Shown here: one piece after another, positions 43,340-51,399 of the stretch | How the letters are laid out: each line of letters opens with the position of its first letter | Position numbering within the stretch: position 1 is the first letter of the stretch | NCBI GenBank assembly: GCA_017405785.1 | Contig: JAFQZR010000007.1 | Span: 1 to 64,000, forward strand | Direction: 5' to 3' | Length of the DNA stretch: 64,000 nucleotides | DNA from: Erysipelotrichaceae bacterium | GTDB taxonomy: Bacteria > Bacillota_I > Bacilli_A > Erysipelotrichales > Erysipelotrichaceae | The notes under the pieces: generated by a model | Seen by the model: the letters and a program-made list of their open reading frames with translations, nothing else | The model's database searches: none | Told to the model about the DNA's origin: nothing | Program-made: the position numbers and the translations under genes

Positions 43340-44472
43340 CTTACCAGCTCCTCTATTACTTCTTCATGATCTCTTCCCTCTAAGAAGGTTTTCTCAATGG
43401 TTCCCCCACCCAGACAGACATCACCGTCATAGAAGACAGCCTGCTGTCCCGGAGTGACCGAAGCGACACGCTGAGGGTATTTTACCAGATATAAATCATC
43501 GTCATACGGTTCAATGGTGACCGGATTGTCCTGCTGACGGTATCTGAATTTGGCACAGCCTGTTACCGGGAATTCAACATCCTTCAGCCAGTTGACACCT
43601 GATACCAGACAGCTGTCAGAATCAAGCCAGTTTTTGGCCCCGGTGTTGGCGACATACAGTTCGTTTCTTTCAACATTCTTGCCAACCACAAACCATCTGC
43701 CCTGATCACCGCCGATACCCAGCCCCTTGCGCTGGCCGATGGTATAGTAAAGAACGCCGATGTGTCTGCCCATCACCTTGCCGGTGCTGACATCAATCAT
43801 GTCACCGTCTTTGGCCGGCAGATAGTTCTGCAGAAACTGCTTGAAGTCTCTTTCACCGATGAAGCAGATTCCCGTTGAATCCTTCTTCTCCGCTATCGGC
43901 AGATCAAGCTCTCTGGCTATTCTTCTGACTTCCGGCTTATCGATCTCCCCTAACGGGAAATAGCTGTGGTCAAACATTTTTCTGTTGACCTGAGCCAGGA
44001 AATAGGACTGGTCCTTGTTGCGGTCATCAGCCTTTAATAACAGTGAACCTTCATCACCGTGAATGACCTTGGCATAGTGCCCGGTTGCCACATCTTCAAA
44101 TCCGTTCTCATTGGCGAACTTGAAGAAGGCGTCAAACTTGATGTATTTGTTGCAGAGAATGTCAGGATTAGGAGTTCTGCCCTTTTTGTACTCACTTAAG
44201 AACTGCATGAATACGTCATCCCAGTATTCCCTGATGAAATCAACTCTTAACAGAGGTATGTCCAGTGCTTCAGCTACCTTCTTGGCATCGTTGTAGTCCT
44301 TCTCCTGTGGACAGATGTCATCTTCCAGAGTTGGATTGCCCAGATAGTCATTATTAGCAGCAGAGTCCCAGTTGCGCATGAAAGCGGCAGAAACGTCATG
44401 TCCCTGCTGTTTGAGAAGATAAGCTGCTACGGCACTGTCTACACCGCCTGATAAACCAACCAGTATTTTCAT
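43336..44472 (-). CDS. mnmA: tRNA-uridine 2-sulfurtransferase MnmA
   Basis: 378 residues from the ATG at 44472. Thiolates U34 of tRNA-Lys, Glu and Gln. PP-loop G-L-S-G-G-V-D-S at residues 6-13, catalytic cysteines in D-I-L-C-N near 96 and S-T-G-I-C-F near 200, and the central insertion with Q-R-K-G-L-G-I-G-G. The C-terminal barrel includes V-A-S-V-T-P-G-Q. No Shine-Dalgarno: TATACT ends 6 nt before the ATG, so the mRNA may be leaderless. First gene of mnmA-CPBP-recD2. Confidence 0.96.
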   Translation of the reverse strand: MKILVGLSGGVDSAVAAYLLKQQGHDVSAAFMRNWDSAANNDYLGNPTLEDDICPQEKDYNDAKKVAEALDIPLLRVDFIREYWDDVFMQFLSEYKKGRTPNPDILCNKYIKFDAFFKFANENGFEDVATGHYAKVIHGDEGSLLLKADDRNKDQSYFLAQVNRKMFDHSYFPLGEIDKPEVRRIARELDLPIAEKKDSTGICFIGERDFKQFLQNYLPAKDGDMIDVSTGKVMGRHIGVLYYTIGQRKGLGIGGDQGRWFVVGKNVERNELYVANTGAKNWLDSDSCLVSGVNWLKDVEFPVTGCAKFRYRQQDNPVTIEPYDDDLYLVKYPQRVASVTPGQQAVFYDGDVCLGGGTIEKTFLEGRDHEEVIEELVR

Positions 44473-44478
44473 ACTGAC

Positions 44479-44487
44479 AGTATAACA
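44479..44487 (-). promoter_or_regulatory. Extended -10 of mnmA, 6 nt before the ATG
   Basis: TGTTATACT, then GTCAGT, then ATG. No convincing -35. It lies just after the spx terminator. Confidence 0.55.
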
Positions 44488-44495
44488 CACTTCAA

Positions 44496-44518
44496 AGAAA
44501 AAAGAGGTCTAAGCCTCT
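44496..44518 (-). terminator. Terminator of spx
   Basis: AGAGG, 6-nt loop, CCTCT and T6 on the minus strand; the spx stop codon is in the loop. Confidence 0.85.
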
Positions 44519-44940
44519 CTGATCTTGGCACAGGTCCGGTAATCCGGGCAATCTGCGCAAACTCGCTGAGTTATTCCGCGCAACCGCGTCGGAACAAATA
44601 CACCGATCTCCTCATCGTCATATCCTATCATCAGACTTTTCTCGTTTATAACGATCGGTCTTTTGAGAATGGACGGATTGTCCTGTATGAAACGGACAAG
44701 CTGGTTGACGCTCATGGAGTCAATGTCCACGCCTGATTCTTTAATGATTTTGGATCTTTTGGATATGATATCATCAGTACCGTTTTCGCTTCTTTCCAAA
44801 AGAAACTTTATTTCTTTTTCGTTGAGTATCGTTGAGAAGATGTTCTTCTCAATGAACTTGATGCAGTGATCTTTCAGCCACTGTTTGGCTTTACGGCATG
44901 ATGCACATCCTGGGGAAGTATATACAACTAACACAAACAC
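44509..44940 (-). CDS. spx: Spx/ArsC-family protein with a C-terminal cysteine cluster
   Basis: 143 residues. ArsC fold with redox motif C-A-S-C-R-K-A near residue 12 (CxxC as in Spx), R-P-I-V-I-N-E near 98 and G-Y-D-D-E-E-I near 109. Spx binds the RNA polymerase alpha C-terminal domain and activates thiol-stress genes. The tail adds V-C-A-D-C-P-D-Y-R-T-C-A (C-x2-C-x6-C), which the Bacillus protein does not have. Start is a GTG at 44940 with AGGAG 4 nt upstream; the GTG two codons later is an alternative and fits the family start better. Its promoter is an extended -10 at 44959. Confidence 0.85.
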   Translation of the reverse strand: MFVLVVYTSPGCASCRKAKQWLKDHCIKFIEKNIFSTILNEKEIKFLLERSENGTDDIISKRSKIIKESGVDIDSMSVNQLVRFIQDNPSILKRPIVINEKSLMIGYDDEEIGVFVPTRLRGITQRVCADCPDYRTCAKIREA

Positions 44941-44958
44941 ATCACTCCTACGTATATA

Positions 44959-44967
44959 ATTATATCA
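44959..44967 (-). promoter_or_regulatory. spx promoter, extended -10
   Basis: TGATATAAT on the minus strand, 18 bp before the GTG start. A TTGACT is present upstream but only 10 bp from the hexamer. Confidence 0.5.
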
Positions 44968-44981
44968 TAGTAAAAGTCAAT

Positions 44982-45002
44982 AAAAAACCTCCCGCGGAGG
45001 TT
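44982..45002 (-). terminator. Terminator of the tRNA-Arg gene
   Basis: AACCTCC, 3-nt loop, GGAGGTT (44986-45002), then T6 on the minus strand. Confidence 0.9.
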
Positions 45003-45013
45003 TAATTTTCAAA

Positions 45014-45090
<77 letters not shown>

Positions 45091-45101
45091 AATGCTTAAT
45101 T

Positions 45102-45130
45102 ATAATAGCAGACTCGCGGTTATAATTCAA
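45102..45130 (-). promoter_or_regulatory. tRNA-Arg promoter
   Basis: TTGAAT, 17 bp, TATTAT with TG one base before the -10, 11 bp before the tRNA 5' end. Confidence 0.8.
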
Positions 45131-45145
45131 GACTTTATTTTAAGT

Positions 45146-45901
45146 TTAACGTAATCCCTGCTCTTTAAGCAGATCCAGAGCTCTGTCAGGATAATTGGTG
45201 ATGATCGTATCGACACCTAACATCAGACACATCTTCATGTGTTCGATCTCATTAACTGTCCAGGTGTTGATTTCCAGTCCCAGTTCCTTAGCCTTTCTGG
45301 CGTGTACTGGATCCTGTAACAGATAGAAGGCCGGATGAATGGCATCTCCGCCATGATCCTTTACATACTGTTCCACATCAATGAAGACATCCCCATACAG
45401 GAAACCGACATAGGCATCTGGATCCTGTTTCTTTATTTCCATGCAGGTGTAGTGGTTAAAGGATGAATAGAATACCCTGTCCTTCATTCCCGTTTCTTCA
45501 GCCAGCTTCAAAGCCTTTTCCACGAGATTTGGATAGTTTATGATGCCTGTCTTAAGTTCAACATCGACTACCATATCGGTATCTTTTATCAGTTCATAGA
45601 CTTCTCTTAAAGTCGGTATCTGCTGAAGTCCGTATTCAGGGAATGTCTTATTGAAGTTAAGCTGTCTTAACTCTTCAAAGGTATAATCCTTAACAAAACC
45701 TCTGCCGTCGGATACCCTTTCCAGCCATTCATCATGAATGACCACTATTTCTCCGTCTTTAGTTAACTGAATATCTAACTCAAAGCCATCGGCACCCAGT
45801 TCCATGCCCTTTCTGAAGGAAGCCAGAGTGTTCTCAGGTGCATAGCCGCTGGCTCCCCTGTGAGCCAATACCATTGGATGATTTTTCTTTATCATACGCA
45901 T
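45146..45901 (-). CDS. Glycerophosphodiester phosphodiesterase
   Basis: 251 residues, no signal peptide, so cytosolic. GDPD motifs: A-H-R-G-A-S-G-Y-A-P-E-N-T near residue 13 (catalytic His and Glu), E-L-D-I-Q-L-T-K-D-G near 40, V-I-H-D-E near 54, and late N-T-W-T-V-N-E. Releases glycerol-3-phosphate from deacylated phospholipids. Starts at ATG 45901 or, better spaced from AGGAG, ATG 45895. Single-gene unit between trpS (divergent) and the tRNA. Confidence 0.92.
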   Translation of the reverse strand: MRMIKKNHPMVLAHRGASGYAPENTLASFRKGMELGADGFELDIQLTKDGEIVVIHDEWLERVSDGRGFVKDYTFEELRQLNFNKTFPEYGLQQIPTLREVYELIKDTDMVVDVELKTGIINYPNLVEKALKLAEETGMKDRVFYSSFNHYTCMEIKKQDPDAYVGFLYGDVFIDVEQYVKDHGGDAIHPAFYLLQDPVHARKAKELGLEINTWTVNEIEHMKMCLMLGVDTIITNYPDRALDLLKEQGLR

Positions 45902-45933
45902 GTTCTCCTAAATCCCATTATATACTTATTTCC

Positions 45934-45961
45934 TTGCAAAAAATCACAATGATGATAGAAT
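45934..45961 (+). promoter_or_regulatory. trpS promoter
   Basis: TTGCAA, 16 bp, TAGAAT with TGA before the -10. The predicted start near 45968 is at the beginning of the T-box leader. Confidence 0.7.
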
Positions 45962-45967
45962 TAAGTA

Positions 45968-46172
45968 AAGACTAAGACGATGATTAAGTAGCTGCCGGAA
46001 AACGCTGCACAGTGAGTCAGGGATAGTGAAAACCTGACAGTGTGCCGACAGACGAAATGGGACATTATCAGTTGCGCAAAGCCGGTAGCACCGTTATCGC
46101 AGAGTGATTCTTTTACCAAGGATAATTTGGGTGGTACCACGTTGACAGCGTCCCAGAACAGGCGCTTTTTTT
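45968..46172 (+). promoter_or_regulatory. T-box leader of trpS
   Basis: Leader with a UGG (Trp) specifier at 46058-46060 in the context GAAAUGGGAC, the T-box sequence GGGUGGUACCACG at 46129-46142, and a terminator AGCG...CGCU (46147-46165) followed by U7. Senses uncharged tRNA-Trp. Confidence 0.92.
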
Positions 46173-46190
46173 ATTTCAGGAGGAATGTTT

Positions 46191-47180
46191 ATGAAGAGAA
46201 TGGTCAGCGGCATCAAGCCTACAGGTGAGCTCACCTTAGGAAACTACATCGGAGCATTAAGAAACTTTGTCAAGTATCAGGACGACTATGAACTGTTTGT
46301 TTTCATTGCGAATCTGCACTGCATCACGGTTCCGATCGATCCAAAGGAATTAAGAAAGAACCTCAAGGACGCCATCGCCCTGTATCTGGCTTGCGGACTG
46401 GATCCTGAGAAGTGCACGATCTTCTTACAGTCAGATGTCTTTGAACATGCCCAGCTCGGCTGGATCATGACCTGCATGAGCTACATGGGTGAGTTAGGCA
46501 GAATGACACAGTTCAAGGAAAAGACCTCCAACGCTACCAACGAAAGCATTTCAACCGGTTTATTTGTCTACCCTCCTTTAATGGCAGCTGACATCCTGTT
46601 ATATGACGCCAACTACGTTCCGGTCGGTGAAGATCAGAAACAGCACGTAGAACTGACCAGAGATTTGGCTCAGCGCTTCAATAACCGTTATTCCGAAACC
46701 TTCGTCGTTCCGGAACCGCTGATCGCCCAGGTCGGTGCCCGTATCATGTCCCTCTCTGACCCTTCCAAAAAGATGAGCAAGTCTGAGGAATCAAACAAGG
46801 GCTGCATCTACCTGCTGGATGACCTCAAGGCTGCCCGCAAGAAGATCATGTCGGCCGTTACCGACATGGTCGGCAAGGTCAACTATGACAAGGAAAATCA
46901 GCCTGGTGTCTCCAACCTGCTGGAGATCATGTCATCGTTAAGCGGTGAACCGATTGATTCCATCGTTGCCAGATATGAAGGCAAGGGCTATGGCGAATTC
47001 AAGAAGGAAGTTGCCGATGTGGTCTGCCGTGAACTGGAGAAGATCCAGAACCGCTACAATGAGATCCTCCAGGGCAATCTGATTGAGGAAACACTGAGAA
47101 AAGGCGCCGAAAACGCCCACCGCATAGCCTTCAGAAAACTGAAGAAAGTACAGAAGAAAATGGGTATAGACATTGTCTAA
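46191..47180 (+). CDS. trpS: Tryptophanyl-tRNA synthetase
   Basis: 329 residues from the ATG at 46191, chosen for CAGGAGG at 7 nt; the ATG two codons earlier is inside the spacing. Class I enzyme: G-I-K-P-T-G-E-L-T-L-G-N-Y-I-G (HIGH-type, T-L-G-N) and K-K-M-S-K-S near residue 195. Q-K-Q-H-V-E and D-I-L-L-Y lie between. The stop codon is inside the terminator hairpin. Confidence 0.97.
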   Translation: MKRMVSGIKPTGELTLGNYIGALRNFVKYQDDYELFVFIANLHCITVPIDPKELRKNLKDAIALYLACGLDPEKCTIFLQSDVFEHAQLGWIMTCMSYMGELGRMTQFKEKTSNATNESISTGLFVYPPLMAADILLYDANYVPVGEDQKQHVELTRDLAQRFNNRYSETFVVPEPLIAQVGARIMSLSDPSKKMSKSEESNKGCIYLLDDLKAARKKIMSAVTDMVGKVNYDKENQPGVSNLLEIMSSLSGEPIDSIVARYEGKGYGEFKKEVADVVCRELEKIQNRYNEILQGNLIEETLRKGAENAHRIAFRKLKKVQKKMGIDIV

Positions 47181-47195
47181 ACCCATTCTTTTTTT
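47159..47195 (+). terminator. Terminator of trpS
   Basis: AATGGGT-TAGAC, 3-nt loop, GTCTA-ACCCATT stem with one unpaired base on each arm, then T7. Confidence 0.88.
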
Positions 47196-47213
47196 CACTA
47201 AAAGATATTCAGC

Positions 47214-47294
47214 TTACCACTTGAATATCAGAATAAGGATAATGCATATCACTGTCATTACGACAGGAACCAACAGTTTCAGATTTACTTTCAT
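47214..47294 (-). CDS. Possible 26-residue membrane peptide
   Basis: A short frame with the sequence pattern M-K-V-N-L-K-L-L-V-P-V-V-M-T-V followed by I-C-I-I-L-I-L-I-F-K-W: a single hydrophobic helix with Lys at both ends. No Shine-Dalgarno, but TATAAT (47301-47306) ends exactly 6 nt before the ATG, the same spacing as other apparent leaderless genes here. Could be a small membrane peptide or chance. Confidence 0.35.
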   Translation of the reverse strand: MKVNLKLLVPVVMTVICIILILIFKW

Positions 47295-47377
47295 GACACC
47301 ATTATAGTATCATTCGCTTCATTTTCCTAGATGGAAAGTGTTTCTTTCGGTGTATACTGTATATAATGTAAAAGCAT

Positions 47378-48838
47378 ATGAAGAAAAAAAGACTTATTAT
47401 CCTGGCAGCGGTACTGCTGGTACTGTCGATCACTTATAGCATAATGGCCGGACAATCCGACACTGTTTCCTTTAACTTAAGGGATCCCATACTGCCTGCT
47501 GATCAGTATCATATAGTCACCGATCACGGTAATGACCTTATTGAAATAACAGAGAGAACCGTAAACGACAACAAGCTGATCCTGAAACTCAGGAGTGTTT
47601 CCCGGGGCGAAGAATGTCTGCTGTTACAGGAACAGGAAAGCATAATCATCGTTTACATCCATCCAACCGGAGTTATAGCCGAAAACACCTATTTCGGCTA
47701 CAGTAACGGCTGTGTCGTCTTCCCGATCGCCATTACCATTTTCCTGGCATACCTTTGCTTCAACATAAAAAGAGAATATGACAGCGACATGGCCAGAAGC
47801 CTGTATCAGTACGAAAACATTCTGGATCTGGCTTTTCTGATCTTCTTTGTCTATTTTCTTATCGTCCATGCCTTCAGCATCTTTGATTACCGCGGTCTTT
47901 CCTCAACTGCCATGAAGGTTCTTGGCTCTGCCAGTACTTTCTCCTTTCTGGCTTTGCCTGTGGCTTTTGTCATATCCATATATGTTTCAATATCAAATGT
48001 CATCCTGATGAAAAAAGAAGGCCGCAGCCGGAAAAACATGCTGGGATTCTTCATGGGCTTACTGTGCTGTTTTCTGACGCTGTTACCGGAAATAATATCC
48101 AATTACCTGCAGAGTTCAGGACAGTTCATCGGCGTTCATGATTCCGGTTCAGTCTGGCCTTATCTGGAGATGTTTCTGGAAAGTACCATTTCCCTGTTTG
48201 CCACTTATCTGGAATGCGTGCTGGCTGCCACGATCATCATCGGTTTCAGGGCTGCCCGAAACGTTCCGCCATATGACATGGACTATGTTCTGATCTTAGG
48301 ATGTCAGATCAGAGATGATGGATCCCTTACACCGCTGTTACGCAGCCGTGCTGACCGGGCACTGAACTTCGCGAAAGCCCAGAAAGAAGCCACCGGTAAA
48401 GATGTAACATTCGTTCCTTCCGGCGGTCAGGGTGACGATGAGATCATGCCGGAAGCCAGAGCCATCGCTAACTACCTGCTCTCTCAGGGCATACCTGAGG
48501 AAAGGATCCTGGTTGAAGACAGATCAGTCAACACTCAGGAAAACATGACCAATTCACTGGAAATCATCAGAAAACACAGCAATAGCGAAGATGTAAAGAT
48601 CGCCATTGCGACAACCAATTACCATGTCTTCCGTGCCGGTCTGATCGCCAATTCATTAGGTATCCACGCTGAAGGAATAGGCGGAGCCACCAAGAGCTAT
48701 TTCTGGATCAACGCTTTCTTAAGAGAATTCATAGCCATCATCTATACCCGCCGCAAAGTCCATATAAAGATACTGCTTATTCTCATCGCTGTCACAGCCT
48801 TAATGGCTACCATTGTGGGAATCTCATATATCCTGTAG
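47378..48838 (+). CDS. YdcF/DUF218 membrane protein
   Basis: 486 residues. An N-terminal membrane helix, about 90 residues outside, then five or six membrane helices (about 105-300), a DUF218 domain (V-L-I-L-G-C-Q-I-R-D-D-G near residue 309, S-G-G-Q-G-D-D-E near 348, E-D-R-S-V-N-T-Q-E-N near 385, T-T-N-Y-H-V-F-R-A near 412) and a final membrane helix. Members such as ElyC and SanA affect envelope integrity and lipid carrier recycling. No ribosome site is visible; TATAAT (47362-47367) is 10 nt before the ATG, so the leader would be a few bases. Confidence 0.88.
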   Translation: MKKKRLIILAAVLLVLSITYSIMAGQSDTVSFNLRDPILPADQYHIVTDHGNDLIEITERTVNDNKLILKLRSVSRGEECLLLQEQESIIIVYIHPTGVIAENTYFGYSNGCVVFPIAITIFLAYLCFNIKREYDSDMARSLYQYENILDLAFLIFFVYFLIVHAFSIFDYRGLSSTAMKVLGSASTFSFLALPVAFVISIYVSISNVILMKKEGRSRKNMLGFFMGLLCCFLTLLPEIISNYLQSSGQFIGVHDSGSVWPYLEMFLESTISLFATYLECVLAATIIIGFRAARNVPPYDMDYVLILGCQIRDDGSLTPLLRSRADRALNFAKAQKEATGKDVTFVPSGGQGDDEIMPEARAIANYLLSQGIPEERILVEDRSVNTQENMTNSLEIIRKHSNSEDVKIAIATTNYHVFRAGLIANSLGIHAEGIGGATKSYFWINAFLREFIAIIYTRRKVHIKILLILIAVTALMATIVGISYIL

Positions 48839-49906
48839 TCAGGAAACAGCTCTGATTGAGCCTATGACCGTACAGCGTGAGGCCTTGAAAGCCGGATAAA
48901 GCGAGCAGACAAAACCGGCAATCATTACTCTAAGAATTACCCTAATACACGATGAAGTATTTACCGTAACGGTTACCGCACTTCTCAGTAACATTATTAC
49001 CAAAGCGATAACCGTAACTGAGATAAATACTGACACAACAAGTATCATCAGAGTTTCAGATACAAACTGCAGATAAATATCCCTGTCACTGGCTCCCAGT
49101 GACTTTTTTATGCCTATTTCAAAACTTCTTTTCCCAATACTGCTTAAGGTACTGTTTATAAGTCCTACAAATGCCACGACCACTGAAACATCCGCAATGA
49201 CAGTCAGAATGATCCTGATTATTGAAGAAATGTCATTAAACACTGAAGACATTCCTGACTGATTGATCAGCACATAGTTATCCCTACCTAAGGTATCCTC
49301 GATGAAATCATCAACGAAATGCCCTTCATTACGAAAATAGTAACATACTGAACACGGAATATCTGTCAGATCATAGTCAGAGGGAATGAAGATGCTGTTA
49401 TCAAGGTCGATGAACAGATTATCACTGTACTGTTCCAGTATCCCGCAGACCGTAAAGTTCACCCCTTCCAGGGAAACTGTCTCTCCCAAGTCAGGACATC
49501 CCAGTTCCAGATAACTCTGATAGCCAAGAACTGCCCTATTGGCATTATACATAGTATCCAAACCATTAATAAAACATCCCTTCTTCATTCTGAAGTCAAA
49601 AAGATCATAAAGATTACTGTCACAGTTCACTAACTGTAAAGAACCATAGTTTACAGACCTGAATTCACTGAAATCAGCTATGTCAAACTTTTCCCTGAAT
49701 TCTTTTATCCATGATTCATCGACTGCATCAGTTACCTGCAGCATGGTCACATCCAGTCCCAAATCGCTGATTCTTGAAGTTATGGCTTTATTGGCACTGT
49801 CGCACATGATGCTGACAGTTAACAGTAAAAAGACCGCCACGGATGTAGCCAGAATGTTCAGATAGTGTTCCCTACGATGACAGTAAATCTCTTTGAACAA
49901 CCACAT
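48839..49906 (-). CDS. FtsX/MacB-type ABC permease
   Basis: 355 residues, MacB topology: one membrane helix at about 18-36, a large extracytoplasmic MacB_PCD-like domain, then three helices (about 225-350) with the FtsX signature G-K-R-S-F-E-I-G-I-K-K-S-L-G-A-S near residue 262. Works with the ATPase and adaptor encoded upstream, probably exporting a peptide or toxic compound, or transmitting a mechanical signal. The gene overlaps the ATPase by 35 bp. Its end abuts the convergent YdcF stop. Confidence 0.88.
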   Translation of the reverse strand: MWLFKEIYCHRREHYLNILATSVAVFLLLTVSIMCDSANKAITSRISDLGLDVTMLQVTDAVDESWIKEFREKFDIADFSEFRSVNYGSLQLVNCDSNLYDLFDFRMKKGCFINGLDTMYNANRAVLGYQSYLELGCPDLGETVSLEGVNFTVCGILEQYSDNLFIDLDNSIFIPSDYDLTDIPCSVCYYFRNEGHFVDDFIEDTLGRDNYVLINQSGMSSVFNDISSIIRIILTVIADVSVVVAFVGLINSTLSSIGKRSFEIGIKKSLGASDRDIYLQFVSETLMILVVSVFISVTVIALVIMLLRSAVTVTVNTSSCIRVILRVMIAGFVCSLYPAFKASRCTVIGSIRAVS

Positions 49907-50549
49907 GTCCCTTCTCCATTACCGCGATCCTGCGGCACCTTTTTGCGATGGCTAAATCATGAGTAACCAGTATGATGGTCATTCCCTGACTGTTCAGTGT
50001 TCCGAATATCTTCATGATCCCTGCCGCATTCTCACCATCCAGAGCACCTGTAGGTTCATCAGCCAGGATAACCCTGACATCTCTTACCAGCACACGGGCA
50101 ATGGCCACACGCTGTTTCTGACCGCCGGAAAGCTGATGAGGATATTTATTGCGGCATTCCCTCAGATCAAGGTTATCCAGCAGTCTTTCAATGTTTTCCT
50201 TACCGCAGTCACTTCTCTGGTATCTGGTAGCCAGAGCAATGTTATCATAGACACTCAGATACGGCAGAAGATGATACTCCTGAAAAATCATTCCGATCTG
50301 ATGGCGCAGAAATGACGGTGCCTGACCGCTGGAAGGCATCCTTACCGGCATGCCATCATACAGGTACGTGCCTCTGTCAAAACCATCATATCCGGCCATA
50401 ATGTTCAGCATGGTGGTCTTGCCGCAGCCGCTGTGTCCTATTACTGCCAGAAAGTCTCCGTCCCGTATCTGCAGATTCAGATTATCCAGGGCTTTTACTT
50501 CCTGCCCGGATGTCTGATAAGTCTTACTTATGTTTTTCAGCTCAATCAT
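49872..50549 (-). CDS. MacB/LolD-type ABC ATPase
   Basis: 225 residues. Walker A G-H-S-G-C-G-K-T-T near residue 38, Q-loop F-Q-E-Y-H near 89, signature L-S-G-G-Q-K-Q-R near 140, Walker B V-I-L-A-D-E-P-T-G near 160 and switch His V-T-H-D. The D-E-P-T-G-A-L-D form is characteristic of the MacB/LolD group. Overlaps its adaptor gene by 8 bp and its permease gene by 35 bp. Confidence 0.92.
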   Translation of the reverse strand: MIELKNISKTYQTSGQEVKALDNLNLQIRDGDFLAVIGHSGCGKTTMLNIMAGYDGFDRGTYLYDGMPVRMPSSGQAPSFLRHQIGMIFQEYHLLPYLSVYDNIALATRYQRSDCGKENIERLLDNLDLRECRNKYPHQLSGGQKQRVAIARVLVRDVRVILADEPTGALDGENAAGIMKIFGTLNSQGMTIILVTHDLAIAKRCRRIAVMEKGHVVVQRDLLSS

Positions 50550-51345
50550 TAAGCAGTCCCTTCAAAGTATCGTCAACGATGCATACCTTCATGTTTTCAA
50601 TATCCATCCCCGTAATCACAGCTGTTTCATCATCAGCCATCATGACCCTGACCTTTACAAGATAACGGTCAATGTCATTCTTACTATTTACCCATTCTGC
50701 CTTCAGCAGATAATACCCGTCATTTCTTTCCCATAATGCTTCTCTTTTGACAGTCAGCACATCATTAACTGTGTTAAGCGGAATGATCAGAGAAGCCTGC
50801 TGGTAAAGAAGCAGACCATCAGTATTTTCAAGAGAAAGTGTTATGCCTCCATATGTTCGTCCGTTCTCACTGATCCGATAGGATTCCTTACCGGTTACTG
50901 TAGCTCGTATACCCTGAGAAAACATACAGACCATTCCTTCCGTAACCAGGCTGTACTTATCCAGAGGAAGCCTGGCCGTAAGATAGTAGTTTCTGTCAGT
51001 AACAGTTACTCTGTTTCCGTTTATTTCCGCAATGAACCCGGCAACATCACTTTTCAGTTCCGTTTTCTCTCCTTCCTGGCTGAGATATTCCAGAATGACA
51101 CTGTCAGCTTCAATGAAATCACCTTCACAGCGGCTGCAGTTATCAATGATTCCGTTGAAATAGAAAAAGTGCTGATGTCCATTTACAGTTGCGTATGTAC
51201 GGTATTCCTGACGGAAACTGCCTTTCTCGACATATGTAAAGGAAACACTGTCCAGTAACAGGGTGTTTCCCATGTTTCGCAGTATTATCGCACAGCAGAT
51301 AATGATTACGGGTATTATGATCAGTAACAGATACTTCTTCTTCAT
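50542..51345 (-). CDS. Membrane-fusion (HlyD/MacA-like) adaptor protein
   Basis: 267 residues. N-terminal membrane helix (about 3-24), then an extracytoplasmic beta-rich part. S-D-V-A-G-F-I-A-E-I-N-G-N-R-V looks like a lipoyl half-motif near residue 102, and a later barrel-like segment has I-P-L-N-T-V-N-D-V-L-T-V-K-R-E-A-L-W (HlyD-type) near 193. Shorter than MacA and lacking an obvious long coiled coil. Together with the next two genes it forms a complete three-part export system. Its promoter would have to lie within the strong hairpin region upstream, or it relies on read-through. Confidence 0.75.
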   Translation of the reverse strand: MKKKYLLLIIIPVIIICCAIILRNMGNTLLLDSVSFTYVEKGSFRQEYRTYATVNGHQHFFYFNGIIDNCSRCEGDFIEADSVILEYLSQEGEKTELKSDVAGFIAEINGNRVTVTDRNYYLTARLPLDKYSLVTEGMVCMFSQGIRATVTGKESYRISENGRTYGGITLSLENTDGLLLYQQASLIIPLNTVNDVLTVKREALWERNDGYYLLKAEWVNSKNDIDRYLVKVRVMMADDETAVITGMDIENMKVCIVDDTLKGLLND

Positions 51346-51346
51346 A

Positions 51347-51391
51347 ATAAAAAGCCTCTCAGTACTTTATAGTTACCGAAAGGCTTTTTTC
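51347..51391. terminator. Strong terminator after the YitT gene
   Basis: A 13-bp stem (51352-51364 with 51374-51386, two G-U pairs) with a 9-nt loop and T runs on both sides. Minus-strand use ends the ridA-YitT unit; it also separates it from the export genes. Confidence 0.88.
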
Positions 51392-51399
51392 CTAAATTA

